NCBI RefSeq assembly: GCF_014154935.1
Contig: NZ_JACEHH010000007.1
Location: 1-64,000 of the forward strand
Length of the DNA: 64,000 nt
Direction of reading: 5' to 3'
Source: Stieleria mannarensis
Lineage (GTDB): Bacteria > Planctomycetota > Planctomycetia > Pirellulales > Pirellulaceae
The position numbers and the translations under genes were made by a program. Of the stretch, positions 8,111 to 17,935 are shown piece by piece; positions within the stretch are counted from its first letter, which is position 1; each line of letters starts with the position of its first letter. The notes below the pieces were generated by a model, which was given only the letters and a program-made list of their open reading frames with translations, did no database searches and was not told the origin of the DNA.

Positions 8111-10939
8111 ATGACGTCGCCCGGCATCCAACACGACTTTCTGGATCCGCCGAAAGATTCGGAGGACCATCTCGGCACGCTCGGCCATTACCGCGTGCTC
8201 TGCGAACTCGGCAAGGGCGGCATGGGATACGTGTTTCTGGCCGAGGACATTCGGCTCAAACGCCAAGTCGCGTTGAAGGTGATGAACAAGAAAATCGCCA
8301 GCACGCCGGGCAGCCGAAAACGGTTTATCAGCGAAGCCCGAGCGATGGCGGCGGTGCACCACGACAACGTTGCCACCATCTTTGAAGTCGGCGAGCATAA
8401 GGGCACGCCCTTCATGGCGATGGAGTTGCTGCAAGGGGCGACGCTGGAGAATTACCAACAGCTTCACGGCAAACCCGACTACCAGCAGATCATCGCCTAT
8501 GCCCGCGACATCGCCCGGGGACTGGACGCGGCGCACAAACAGGGGATCGTCCACCGCGACATCAAACCGGCCAACATCTGGTTGGACACCAAAACCAACC
8601 GCATCAAGATTCTGGATTTCGGTCTGGCACTCGCCTCCACTCCCGTCGACCAACTTTCCGGACGGGGCGCGGTCGTGGGCACTCCCGGCTATTTGTCGCC
8701 CGAGCAGGCGCGGAGCGAACCGCTGGACGACCGCAGCGATTTGTATTCCGCCGGCGTCGTGTTGTACGAAATGGCGACCGGGAAACTGCCGCTGAAATCC
8801 AAGACGGTCGCCGAACAGTTGATCGCAATTTTGGCCCATGCCCCCAAGCCGCTGATCGAACGCAACAGCGACATCCCCCAACCGCTGGCCGACCTGATCC
8901 ATCGGCTGATGGCCAAAGAACCGCGCGATCGCTACGCCAGCGCCGCGGATCTGGAAAAGGCGCTCGACGAAGTGGAAGTCGAATGCGAAAAGAAATCCGA
9001 GGTGGCCCAGGCGATCAGCCAGTTGCAACTGGGGCTGGAACAAGCGGTCAACAAAAAGAATCGTGACGGATCCGAGGGCGCCGATTGGGGCATTTCCGAA
9101 GAAGCACCGCCCAACCCCTTTGAAAGTCTGCCCGACGTGCTCGCCGCCGCGACTCCGCTGGCCGGCGATGTGGGTTCCTCGGGCGCCCACCCCGCCGTCA
9201 CCGTGCCACAAACCGCAGCGGCGCAGGGTCCCTTGGGACAGGGACCGATGGGATCGGGCACGTTTGCCGCCGCCAACACCGCAGCGAAACCGAAACCCGC
9301 CGCCGAATCGGCCGCCACCACCAATTCGAAACTCATCTGGATCACCGTCGGCGTCGTCGCCGTGCTGCTGTTGGTGCTGATCCCGACCATCGTCTACATC
9401 AGCGACTCCAGCGCGATCGCCCGCCAGCAACAAGAAGAAGCGGTCTATGTCGCCGCGGCACCGGCAGCTGAACCGGCGCCGTCACGCGCGTCCAACACGC
9501 CCAACGAACCCTCGCGCCCGCAGCCCTCCAAACAACAATCCGGCCCACCCCAAAAGGACACCCCGCCGGCCCAGCCCCCCTTGCCGCCGGCCACCGAAGT
9601 CAAAGCCAACGTAGTCAAGGGCGTCGGCGGACCGGGATTCAAATGGCTGCTCAGCCACACGAAAAACAATGGCTCGTTTGAACAGGGCGATCCGGCATCC
9701 GGACCACTGAAACTCAAGCACTGGACGGCCACGCTTTCGGGCAAGGACGGCGGCTGGAAGCGAAACCCCAACGCGCAGAACGAGCAAGCGAAGACGTACG
9801 CGTATGCCGGGGCGAAAAGCGAACTGGTCTTGGTCAGCGACACGTTTGATCATCAGACCAAGGCCGGCGATGCGTTCCGAATCAGCATCAACACAGGTGG
9901 CCAAGGGCCGGGCGCGAGCGACTACCGTGTCGTGCTGGGTTTTAAAGACAAGTCGGGACCGCCGATCCGCTATCAGTTGGCCGAGTTTTCCAGCAACGAG
10001 AACTGGAACGGCGGAAAACCGAAAAAAGCGATCTTCGAATACGCCGTGGACTCGGACGTCGCCGGTAAAGCTCCTTACGTCGAATTGACGATCTCAAACA
10101 AAGCCTCAAAGCGCAAACTCGGCATGCTGGATCGCGTCGTCGTGACCGTCCGCAATCAGGCCAACGTGGCCTCCAAACCGACCGGTCCGCCGCCGGGCGA
10201 CAAACCTTCGATTTCCACACCGGCCGAAAAACCGACCCCCGATCCGGCGATGGCGAAGTCGCCCCCGAAATCCACTCCGCCCGGCCCGCCAGAACCTGCC
10301 CCCAAACCGGCCCCGCCAGCGGAGGCACCCTCGCTTCGCACCGTCGCGATCAAGACATCCGACAACAATGGCGCCGACGCCACGGTCAAACGCGGCGGAG
10401 GATTCAATGATCCGCAAGGCGAAAAACCGGTCCTGTACATTCAGACCCGAAGCGGCGTCCAAGTGCAACACATTTACGCCCGGTTTTGGATACAGACGTT
10501 GCGAGCTGACCAGGGCGGAGCGCAAGCAAACAACCGCAATCGTGGGGGCAACAAAAAACAGGAACCGCTACCGGTCGAGACCGCGGAGTTGAGCCTGACA
10601 CTCGCCGGGACCAAACGCGACCCCAATGCATCCATCCGCGTGTACGGATTGAGCGATCCGATCAGCGACGTTTGGCCAGAAACCAAGATCGTTTGGGGCA
10701 ATTCGTTGTCCGAGAAAGGACTGGAGCAATTGCCTTTACTGGCTGAACAAAAGGTCGGACGCAGCACCGAACGGTTGCTGATCTCCAGCGATGCGTTGGC
10801 CAAATTCATCGCCCAGGCCAGCCATCGCTCCGTGACCCTGATCCTGACCGGTTCGGTCGGCGACGAAATCGTCACCTTCGCGTCCAAGGAGGACGGATCA
10901 TCGGAACCACCGACGCTGATCTTGGGACTTCGCCAGTGA
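8111..10939 (+). CDS. membrane-anchored Ser/Thr protein kinase with extracytoplasmic DNRLRE-like domain (kinase 1)
   Basis: 942 residues. An N-terminal Hanks-type kinase domain (about 27-290) has a glycine loop (ELGKGGMGYVFLAED), ATP-binding Lys in VALKVM, catalytic loop HRDIKPANIWLD (about 148), DFG as ILDFGLA and activation segment GTPGYLSPEQA. A Pro/Ala-rich linker leads to one transmembrane helix (about 408-430), then a Pro-rich spacer and two beta-rich extracytoplasmic segments (about 505-680 and 765-940). The last resembles DNRLRE-type domains: TVKRGGGFNDPQ, YIQTRSGV, a strand-rich ARFWIQT region, then VYGLSD and WPETKIVW. The layout suggests a receptor kinase whose outer domain reads a ligand or cell-wall state. 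The substrate is unknown. No clear Shine-Dalgarno precedes the ATG. Confidence 0.88.
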   Translation: MTSPGIQHDFLDPPKDSEDHLGTLGHYRVLCELGKGGMGYVFLAEDIRLKRQVALKVMNKKIASTPGSRKRFISEARAMAAVHHDNVATIFEVGEHKGTPFMAMELLQGATLENYQQLHGKPDYQQIIAYARDIARGLDAAHKQGIVHRDIKPANIWLDTKTNRIKILDFGLALASTPVDQLSGRGAVVGTPGYLSPEQARSEPLDDRSDLYSAGVVLYEMATGKLPLKSKTVAEQLIAILAHAPKPLIERNSDIPQPLADLIHRLMAKEPRDRYASAADLEKALDEVEVECEKKSEVAQAISQLQLGLEQAVNKKNRDGSEGADWGISEEAPPNPFESLPDVLAAATPLAGDVGSSGAHPAVTVPQTAAAQGPLGQGPMGSGTFAAANTAAKPKPAAESAATTNSKLIWITVGVVAVLLLVLIPTIVYISDSSAIARQQQEEAVYVAAAPAAEPAPSRASNTPNEPSRPQPSKQQSGPPQKDTPPAQPPLPPATEVKANVVKGVGGPGFKWLLSHTKNNGSFEQGDPASGPLKLKHWTATLSGKDGGWKRNPNAQNEQAKTYAYAGAKSELVLVSDTFDHQTKAGDAFRISINTGGQGPGASDYRVVLGFKDKSGPPIRYQLAEFSSNENWNGGKPKKAIFEYAVDSDVAGKAPYVELTISNKASKRKLGMLDRVVVTVRNQANVASKPTGPPPGDKPSISTPAEKPTPDPAMAKSPPKSTPPGPPEPAPKPAPPAEAPSLRTVAIKTSDNNGADATVKRGGGFNDPQGEKPVLYIQTRSGVQVQHIYARFWIQTLRADQGGAQANNRNRGGNKKQEPLPVETAELSLTLAGTKRDPNASIRVYGLSDPISDVWPETKIVWGNSLSEKGLEQLPLLAEQKVGRSTERLLISSDALAKFIAQASHRSVTLILTGSVGDEIVTFASKEDGSSEPPTLILGLRQ

Positions 10940-11056
10940 GTTGCAGCGTTGAATCGGCAGGTGAGCAATTAGGATGGTGGCGGAACCTTTTGCCGGTCCC
11001 GCTCATCTGAACCCTCAACGCATCCGTCCACTCTCCGATTCCTCTCGGATTCCACC

Positions 11057-14000
11057 ATGAATTCGCGAAGCTTCCGGCTCGAATCCCTCGAACCCCGTCA
11101 GCTGCTTGCCGGCGATGTCTGCTTGGCCAGTGATCCGGTCGAGCGGATTGGTGCCGACCAGCCGCCCCCTCCTGTGGCCGGAATGATTGCACCGGCTGGT
11201 CTTTCGGCCGTGGCCGACACCCCACCGAGTGTCCTGGGCGGGGCAACCAACCAGCTGCCGTTCATCCTGCCGGTTTTTGGGACGGACCTGTTGGCCGAAG
11301 ACGGAAACCTGGTGGCTGCGGTCCGCAACGACGCGTTGTCGGGTGTCGTGGAAGATGCACAAGCACCGGCGACGCTGCACCTGTTCAATCGCCAAGACGA
11401 CAACAGCCTCGCCGAAGCGGTCGCGATCGACCTGCAGTTTTCGCCCGCCAACGTCATTCTGACCGACCAGTTGGTGATCGCGATCGGTCCGTCGCCGCGC
11501 GGCGATTCGACCGGCGCAACGGATCTGCAAACCGTGTTGCTGGTCGTCTCGCGCGATGATTTTGCCGACCGATCCACCGTCCGGCTCGACGGCGGACTGG
11601 CGGGCGTCGCCCACCGCGACGACCGGTTATTCGTTTCGACCTCCCAGCCGCTCAATGTTCCGCCGCAACCGTTTCTGCCGCCGCCGGTCCGCGTCACGGT
11701 CTATGATGTCGACGGCGACTCGATCTCACCCATTGCCGCCGGCCAGCTCGCCCACCCGGTCACGGACAACATGGTCGTCGGAGACGACTTGCTGGTTGTC
11801 GAACAGATGATCCAAACCGAAACGAGCGACGAGAACGGCCCGGCGGGCGTGACCGGATTGTCCTACACGCCCGACGAGTCGCCTCACTTCCTGGTGCGAT
11901 ACCGCATCGTCGACGACAGCATCGTCAAAATTGCCTCGCTGCAGTTGACGGCGGACTCGGACCTGCAAGCAGAGATTTCCGAGGACGGACAGACGGCGGT
12001 GGTTTTTGGACAGCATCAACGCCTGCTGTTTCCCGCAGTCGTTGACGGCCCGCAAGCGGGATTCTCGGTCGCGCTGATCGATTTGTCCGACGATCAACCG
12101 CAACGGTTCCAATCCGTCCCGGTCGCGACACGTAACAGCCAAGTCAAGGTCGAAATAGGCGAGCATGCGGTGGTCGTCGCCGACGGCCGGAACAGTCTGT
12201 TGGTCGTTGACACCGACCCGTCGATCGACATCGATGCCGAAAGCCGCGTCACGCGAATCGAATTGCCGGGGATTCCCAACCAGACCTTTCCCGGCATCAC
12301 CGACGTGACCGAATTGACGCCGGACCGGTATGCGATCGTTCGGCAATCGTACACCACCCGCTTTGATGGAGACGCCGCGGTCGAGCACCGGGAAGCGGAG
12401 TTGCTGACGCTTTCGCTGGAGGATCATTCGATCGTCACCGACGACATTCCCAGCAATGCGGCGTTGGCCATTTTCTCCCCCTCGTCATCCGTTCCGACCC
12501 TGGTCCGACTCGGCCCCGAACAGATCGCCCACCAAGCGAAACAGATCGTCGTCGGCGACATCGACGATTCGGGCCATTTCCACCAGCGGGCCACGATCGA
12601 ACTTTCCCATGTCTTAGAAATCGACGTCGACGAAAACCGCTTGCTGTTGCGACACATCGACCAGCTCACGGAATACCGCTGGGACGACCTCGATCACACG
12701 ATCGTCACGCCGCTGGGCGAACCGCTGCCAGCCCCCAACGCCGTCGATGACGTTTTCCGACGCAACTCCGACGCGCGCGACCGTTACTTGGACGTGTTGG
12801 AAAACGACCACGTCGTCAACGCCCTGGGCGACGCCCGGATCGCGGAACTGATCGACGCCCCGGCCGGCGTGCAGATCGCGACCGGCGGAAACGTGCTGCG
12901 TCTGACCGACGAAGCCTTGGGCAGCGAAGGGACGTTTGAATTTCAGTACGTCCTGCAACAAGGCTCCCGGCGTGCTACCGCGACCGTCACGTTGACCCTG
13001 TACCGATTCGACGACGCCGACGTTCGCCGCGCCGTCCAGCAGATCGTGGCCCAGACCGCCGAAGACCTTGGCGTCGGCGAGTCCGAGGTTCGAGTTTCTT
13101 CCCAGCGGCGATTTACCGACGTCCCGATGCCGATCCATCACAGCGACCGAATCGAAAACCCACTGGGCGGACAGTTCGGCGTCGTCGTGGACGTGGCAGT
13201 CGGCGACCAACTGTATCGTTACGCGGCAAACTTCGAAGGCGACGTGGCGCAGCTGAGCAGCCGGCAACTCGATCAGGTCATGCAACTGGGTTTGAAAGCG
13301 ACCGACGCCGAAGGTCACACGATCGAATCGATCCGAACCGGCGACGAGTTTTTTCTGGAAGTGACCGCGCGGGATTTGCGCGAATTCGGCTTCGGCGTTT
13401 TTGCCGTCGCGTTTGATCTTCCGCTGCCGGTCAACCAACTCGAAGCGACCGGCGAGGTCGTCCTGCTGGGCAAGTTCGATGACTTTGGCGATCCGGTCAC
13501 CGCGTCCGGCATCGACGAATTCCACGCCTTGGAAGCCTTGATCGAACATCCCGGCAGCGAACCGCAAGCCGTGGTCCGATTTGGCGTCCGCGCGATCGCC
13601 GGCGGTGAAGTCACGCTCCGGCTCGACCCGGCCGAATCACGCGGTGCCGAACTGTTGCTGCGTGGCCGTGATGATGAGGTGTCGCCGCTGGAAGTGATCT
13701 TCGGTTCGCTGACAATCGACATCGACGGCATCCAACCGACCGACACCGACGCCAGCGGCGCGGTCACCCCTTCAGACGCCCTCCGCGTGATCAACTTCCT
13801 GGGCATCTACGGCGCCGTCGATGTGGATGATCTGCCCGCCCTGGCCGACGCAGCCGAGGCGGAGGACACGGAGCGGCAACTGCGATCGATGCAACGCCTG
13901 GACACCAACGCCGACGGGCTGATCAGCGCCCGCGACGCATTGAACGTGATCAACGATCTGGCGCGTCTGTTCCGAAACGAGGATGATGCCGCCGAAGTCG

Positions 14001-14107
14001 AATCGGACGCGACGATGGGATCGGTCGACGCCGCACTGGCCAGCGACTTCCTCGCCGGCGACTTCTTGTCCGATGACGACGATGAGAGGTTCCCGGCGCT
14101 TGGCTAG
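11057..14107 (+). CDS. LEPR-XLL exported beta-propeller-like protein with C-terminal dockerin repeats
   Basis: 1016 residues. The N-terminus FRLESLEPRQLLAGD is the LEPR-XLL signature found on large exported planctomycete proteins. Residues about 60-560 are beta-rich and resemble secreted C-terminal beta-propeller (PF09826-type) proteins, with repeated short strands such as RLFVSTSQPLN, HFLVRYRIVDD and EHAVVVADGRNSLLVVD. Residues about 565-650 (VDDVFRRNSDARDRYLDVLEND...) look like a cadherin/Ig-like 'DNDVL' module. The tail has two EF-hand-like dockerin repeats, DTDASGAVTPSDALRVINFL and DTNADGLISARDALNVINDL, expected to bind calcium. Role: probably cell-surface or extracellular and assembled through dockerins. 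No cohesin is seen in the window. Confidence 0.8.
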   Translation: MNSRSFRLESLEPRQLLAGDVCLASDPVERIGADQPPPPVAGMIAPAGLSAVADTPPSVLGGATNQLPFILPVFGTDLLAEDGNLVAAVRNDALSGVVEDAQAPATLHLFNRQDDNSLAEAVAIDLQFSPANVILTDQLVIAIGPSPRGDSTGATDLQTVLLVVSRDDFADRSTVRLDGGLAGVAHRDDRLFVSTSQPLNVPPQPFLPPPVRVTVYDVDGDSISPIAAGQLAHPVTDNMVVGDDLLVVEQMIQTETSDENGPAGVTGLSYTPDESPHFLVRYRIVDDSIVKIASLQLTADSDLQAEISEDGQTAVVFGQHQRLLFPAVVDGPQAGFSVALIDLSDDQPQRFQSVPVATRNSQVKVEIGEHAVVVADGRNSLLVVDTDPSIDIDAESRVTRIELPGIPNQTFPGITDVTELTPDRYAIVRQSYTTRFDGDAAVEHREAELLTLSLEDHSIVTDDIPSNAALAIFSPSSSVPTLVRLGPEQIAHQAKQIVVGDIDDSGHFHQRATIELSHVLEIDVDENRLLLRHIDQLTEYRWDDLDHTIVTPLGEPLPAPNAVDDVFRRNSDARDRYLDVLENDHVVNALGDARIAELIDAPAGVQIATGGNVLRLTDEALGSEGTFEFQYVLQQGSRRATATVTLTLYRFDDADVRRAVQQIVAQTAEDLGVGESEVRVSSQRRFTDVPMPIHHSDRIENPLGGQFGVVVDVAVGDQLYRYAANFEGDVAQLSSRQLDQVMQLGLKATDAEGHTIESIRTGDEFFLEVTARDLREFGFGVFAVAFDLPLPVNQLEATGEVVLLGKFDDFGDPVTASGIDEFHALEALIEHPGSEPQAVVRFGVRAIAGGEVTLRLDPAESRGAELLLRGRDDEVSPLEVIFGSLTIDIDGIQPTDTDASGAVTPSDALRVINFLGIYGAVDVDDLPALADAAEAEDTERQLRSMQRLDTNADGLISARDALNVINDLARLFRNEDDAAEVESDATMGSVDAALASDFLAGDFLSDDDDERFPALG

Positions 14108-14114
14108 ACGCCGT

Positions 14115-14137
14115 GGGATAGGCTTCCAGCCTGTCAT
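14115..14137 (+). repeat. post-stop AGGCT-TCC-AGCCT hairpin repeat, copy 1
   Basis: GGATAGGCTTCCAGCCTGTC lies 8 bp after the dockerin-protein stop codon. The same 23-bp sequence recurs at 61806-61828, again just after a stop codon. The core AGGCT-TCC-AGCCT can fold into a small hairpin without a T-tract. Confidence 0.7.
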
Positions 14138-14241
14138 CAACGCAACCTGTCGGTTAGGCTTCCGTCTCGCCTTCCGATGCCGGTACCTATCAATCCAAGC
14201 TGTGGCAGAGCACCAGAATCCTGTCCCCCCGCACAACCTAA

Positions 14242-15576
14242 ATGCCTGTCCCACAATCCTCCATCGAGGTCCTTTCCATCGATTCCTTCCCCGGCAAGAT
14301 CCCCGAGTGGCAACAGCGGGGTTACCAACATCTGTGGATGCCGTATTGCCAAATGAAAACGGCGCCGATGCCGCTGGCGATCGAGCGGACCGAGGGCGTC
14401 TACTTGCACCTTTCGGATGGACGGCGGCTGATCGATGGCTTGGCGTCCTGGTGGTCGGCCTGCCACGGGTATAACCATCCACACGTGGTCGATGCGATGC
14501 ACCGGCAACTGGACACCATGCCGCATGTGATGTTCGGGGGGATCAATCATGAACCGGCGCTGACGCTGGCTGATCGCCTGGCCGGGATGCTTCCCGGAGA
14601 TCTCAATCGTGTGTTCTTTTGTGACTCCGGATCCGTCGCGGTCGAAGTGGCCATGAAGATGGCGATTCAATTTCACCGCAACCGTGGCGAGCACGGCCGC
14701 ACGCGGTTTCTGTCGTTCGCCAATGCTTACCACGGCGACACCACCGGTGCGATGTCGTTGTGTGATCCCGATCGCAGCATGCACGCGCGGTTCGAGGGGG
14801 CGTTGTTGCAGCAGTTCAACGTGGACATCCCCCGCGACGATGCCTCGCTGGAACGTTTGCGATCACTGCTGGACCGTCACGGCGATCAATTCGCCGGCGT
14901 GTTCATCGAACCACTGGTCCAGGGCGCCGGCGGGATGCGATTCCATTCGGCCGACGTGCTTCGCTCGATCGCCCAAGCCTGCCGCGAGAACGACGTGCTG
15001 TTGATCGCCGACGAACTGGCGACCGGGTTCGGACGCACCGGCACGCTGTTCGCGATCGAGCAGGCGGACATCGTTCCCGATATGATCTGCCTGGGCAAAG
15101 CACTCTCGGCGGGAATGATCGGCATGGCCGCCACGGTGGCCCGCGACCGAGTTTTCGAGGCATTTTGGTCCGACGACGCGGCCAAAGCGTTGATGCACGG
15201 CCCGACCTTCATGGCCAACCCTTTGGCCTGTGCCGCCGCCGGCGCCTCGCTGGATCTGTTCGAGCGGGAACCGCGATTGGACCAGGCCCGGAGCATCGAA
15301 TCCACCCTCAGCGAGTTGTTGGCACCGTGCCGCGAAATCGATCGGGTGGTCGATGTTCGGGTCAAGGGAGCGATCGGGGTGATCCAAGTCGATTCGCTCG
15401 ATCACGTCGACCGTCTGCGTGATTTGTTCGTCCGCCAAGGCGTTTTCATCCGCCCCTTTGGGGACTGCATCTACACCACACCCCCGCTGGTGATTTCGAG
15501 CGGCGAATTGGAACAAATCGGCGAGACGATGGTTTCCGCAACGGCTGAGTGGGCCCGCTGGCCCCGCGAGAGTTGA
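14242..15576 (+). CDS. bioA: adenosylmethionine-8-amino-7-oxononanoate aminotransferase
   Basis: PLP enzyme of biotin synthesis that converts KAPA to DAPA with S-adenosylmethionine as amino donor. The 444-residue product has the BioA N-terminal signature YQHLWMPYCQMKTAPMPL and DGRRLIDGLASWWSACHGY, the cofactor-phosphate segment FCDSGSVAVEVAMKM, FANAYHGDTTGAMSL, the aspartate in LLIADELATGFGRTG and the Schiff-base Lys in CLGKALSAG (about K285). The WW motif near residue 73 favours BioA over other class III aminotransferases. The first ~15 residues are not conserved, so a slightly later start is possible. No other bio gene is adjacent. Confidence 0.93.
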   Translation: MPVPQSSIEVLSIDSFPGKIPEWQQRGYQHLWMPYCQMKTAPMPLAIERTEGVYLHLSDGRRLIDGLASWWSACHGYNHPHVVDAMHRQLDTMPHVMFGGINHEPALTLADRLAGMLPGDLNRVFFCDSGSVAVEVAMKMAIQFHRNRGEHGRTRFLSFANAYHGDTTGAMSLCDPDRSMHARFEGALLQQFNVDIPRDDASLERLRSLLDRHGDQFAGVFIEPLVQGAGGMRFHSADVLRSIAQACRENDVLLIADELATGFGRTGTLFAIEQADIVPDMICLGKALSAGMIGMAATVARDRVFEAFWSDDAAKALMHGPTFMANPLACAAAGASLDLFEREPRLDQARSIESTLSELLAPCREIDRVVDVRVKGAIGVIQVDSLDHVDRLRDLFVRQGVFIRPFGDCIYTTPPLVISSGELEQIGETMVSATAEWARWPRES

Positions 15577-15672
15577 CAAATTCACACGGTCCGTTGTTGT
15601 TGGCGGCCTTTTTTCGGGAAATAATGGTCGCCCCTGCCCACCTTACCTCCTATCCCTGATCGGTATCATTGC

Positions 15673-17592
15673 ATGTTGTTATTGAAATCTGTCGGCAAAT
15701 GTGTCGTCGCGTTTGCCCTGGCCTGTCTGGTCGGCGTCCCGAGTTCCGCATGGGCGGAAACGGGCGTGAACCAATTGAGCGAAGCCGAAAAACGCAGCGG
15801 TTGGAAATTGCTGTTTGACGGAGAATCCGCCGACGCGTGGCGGAATTACCAAAAGGACGCGATCAGCGACGGCTGGAAAGTCGTCGACGGCGCCCTGGTT
15901 CGCAGCGCAAAAGGTGCCGGCGACATCATCACCAAAGAGAAGTTCGACGCCTTCGAAATGTTGATCGACTACAAGATCAGCCCCGAAGGCAACAGCGGGT
16001 TGATGTTCCACGTCACCGAAGACAACCCCAAACCCTGGCACAGCGGCCCGGAGATTCAAATCCAAGACAACGTCGACGGTCACGACCCACAAAAAGCGGG
16101 TTGGTTGTACCAGTTGTACAAACCCGCGGCGCCGCGTTGGTCGGCCAACCAAGGCCCCGTCGACGCCTCGCGTCCGGCCGGTCAGTGGAACCAGATCTAC
16201 GTGCGGATCGCCCCCCAAGGCTGTGAAGTCTGCCTGAACGGCGTGCGTTACTACACCTTCAAAATCGGCAACAAGGATTGGAACGCACGCGTCGCGGAAA
16301 GCAAGTTTTCCAAGTTCCCCTCGTTTGGCAAAGCCGGCAGCGGGCACATCTGTCTGCAAGACCACGGTGACGAAGTCGCGTTTCGCAACATCAAAGTGCG
16401 TCGCATCGACGCCGACGGCAGCGTCCCCCAACCGATCGACGGCAAGCTTGACCTGAAAGGCGAACTCGCGTTTCCGAATCTGGAACTCGATCAATGGCAA
16501 GCTGTCGACGACGAGGGCAAGATTCGTCCGCTACGGATCCTGGAACTGACCTACCCGCGCGACGGATCCAACCGCGTGTTCATCGCCTCGCAGGACGGCC
16601 GGATCTGGACATTCGAAAATGATCCCGCAACGGTCAAGTCGCATCTGGTGATGGACATGCGCCGCGAAGTCGCCGACTGGATAAACAGCGGCGGTAACGA
16701 ACAAGGGCTGCTCGGTCTGGCGATGCATCCCGATTTCAAAAACAACCAAACGTTCTACGTCTATTACTCCGACGCCGACAACAATCGTTCGGTCGTCAGC
16801 GAGTTTCGGATGTCGACCGTCGATGCGAACACGGCCGACGCCGCCACCGAGCGGATCGTGATGGAGATTCCTCAACCGTATAAGAACCACAACGGCGGCA
16901 GCATCGAATTCGGCCCCGACGGATACCTGTACATCGGACTCGGCGACGGCGGCGATCGCAACGACCCGAAGGCCTCCGGCCAGGACCGCTCGCAACTGCT
17001 CGGTTCAATTCTACGGATCGATGTTGACAATCCCTCGGGCGACAAAGGCTATGGCATCCCCGCCGACAATCCCTTTGTAAAAACCCCTGATGCCCGACCG
17101 GAAATCTATGCCTATGGCATTCGCAACCCCTGGCGATTGGCGTTCGACCGCGAGACGGGCGAGCTGTGGATCGGCGACGTCGGCCAGGAGTTGTGGGAAG
17201 AAGTCAACGTGATCACCAAGGGCGGCAACTATGGCTGGAGCAATCGCGAAGGCACCAACAGCTTCGGCAACCGCCCGCCGGTCCCCGGCGTCAGTGATCC
17301 GATCGATCCGGTCTGGCAATACGACCACCGCATCGGCCGCTCGATCACCGGCGGACGCGTTTACCGCAACCAGCGGCTGCCCGAACTCAATGGCAAGTAC
17401 CTGTATGCCGACTACGTCACCGGAGTCGTCTGGGCCTTGTCGTTTGATCCGGAAACCAAACGCGCCACCGCCAACGAGCAGGTGATTCCCGAAGGCGTCC
17501 AAGTGCTCGGCTTTGGCGAAGATCAAAACGGTGAAATCTACTACTTCACCGAAAACACGCGCGGCGAGTGCATCTATCGCTTCGCCAAGTAA
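15673..17592 (+). CDS. exported DUF1080 (3-keto-disaccharide hydrolase) fused to glucose/sorbosone dehydrogenase-like propeller
   Basis: 639 residues with a Sec signal peptide (about 1-28, ending SSAWA). Residues about 35-250 form a DUF1080/3-keto-disaccharide hydrolase domain (GWKLLFDGESADAWRNY, then EGNSGLMFHV and GHICLQDHGDEVAFRNIKVR). Residues about 265-639 form a soluble PQQ-type glucose/sorbosone dehydrogenase propeller (NEQGLLGLAMHPDF, NHNGGSIEFGPDGYLYIGLG, LGSILRIDVD, IYAYGIRNPWRLAFD, GELWIGDVGQELWEEVN). One periplasmic polypeptide may therefore bind or cleave a keto-sugar and oxidise a sugar, consistent with planctomycete polysaccharide use. PQQ dependence is inferred from family; no PQQ genes are nearby. 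Confidence 0.88.
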   Translation: MLLLKSVGKCVVAFALACLVGVPSSAWAETGVNQLSEAEKRSGWKLLFDGESADAWRNYQKDAISDGWKVVDGALVRSAKGAGDIITKEKFDAFEMLIDYKISPEGNSGLMFHVTEDNPKPWHSGPEIQIQDNVDGHDPQKAGWLYQLYKPAAPRWSANQGPVDASRPAGQWNQIYVRIAPQGCEVCLNGVRYYTFKIGNKDWNARVAESKFSKFPSFGKAGSGHICLQDHGDEVAFRNIKVRRIDADGSVPQPIDGKLDLKGELAFPNLELDQWQAVDDEGKIRPLRILELTYPRDGSNRVFIASQDGRIWTFENDPATVKSHLVMDMRREVADWINSGGNEQGLLGLAMHPDFKNNQTFYVYYSDADNNRSVVSEFRMSTVDANTADAATERIVMEIPQPYKNHNGGSIEFGPDGYLYIGLGDGGDRNDPKASGQDRSQLLGSILRIDVDNPSGDKGYGIPADNPFVKTPDARPEIYAYGIRNPWRLAFDRETGELWIGDVGQELWEEVNVITKGGNYGWSNREGTNSFGNRPPVPGVSDPIDPVWQYDHRIGRSITGGRVYRNQRLPELNGKYLYADYVTGVVWALSFDPETKRATANEQVIPEGVQVLGFGEDQNGEIYYFTENTRGECIYRFAK

Positions 17593-17842
17593 GCGGAGTC
17601 ATCATCGTCGATTGGGTCGAGTTCTACTGTTGTTGGAACGTCATTTCAATGACAGACAGGACTCGACAACCGATCCCAAACTCGCTCCCTCGGGGAGAGA
17701 CGGCGTTTGCGCAGCAAGCAAACACCAGAGAGGGCCAACGAAACCCGAAAGTCTTGGCGACTTCCGCTATGATCAATTCCGTCAATTAGACAATCGACGT
17801 TCCTCGAACGTCGGAACTGAGACCGAAGAATCATCGCCGAAG

Positions 17843-17935
17843 GAAATGGCAGAATGATTCGGGGCAGAATGATTGTCGAAAACGAAGACAGCGTGGCCGT
17901 TGGCAGTGACCTGCCGGCGGCCACGCTTTTTCATT
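17843..17935 (+). repeat. 93-bp repeat with iteron and terminator, copy 1
   Basis: Matches 19133-19225 at 90 of 93 positions. It begins with two iterons (GGCAGAATGATTCGG and GGCAGAATGATTGTC, 17848-17876) and ends with a stem-loop plus T-run. The pair brackets the PEP-CTERM gene in direct orientation. Confidence 0.92.
17890..17931 (+). terminator. rho-independent terminator, downstream of the DUF1080 fusion
   Basis: AGCGTGGCCG (17890-17899) pairs perfectly with CGGCCACGCT (17918-17927); the enclosed bases can pair further (GGCA/TGCC). TTTTT follows directly. It lies about 300 bp after the stop at 17592, so it probably ends readthrough from that gene or isolates the PEP-CTERM gene. Confidence 0.75.

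Noticed and set aside
8084..9433. 449-codon minus-strand open frame
   Set aside because: Antisense to kinase 1.
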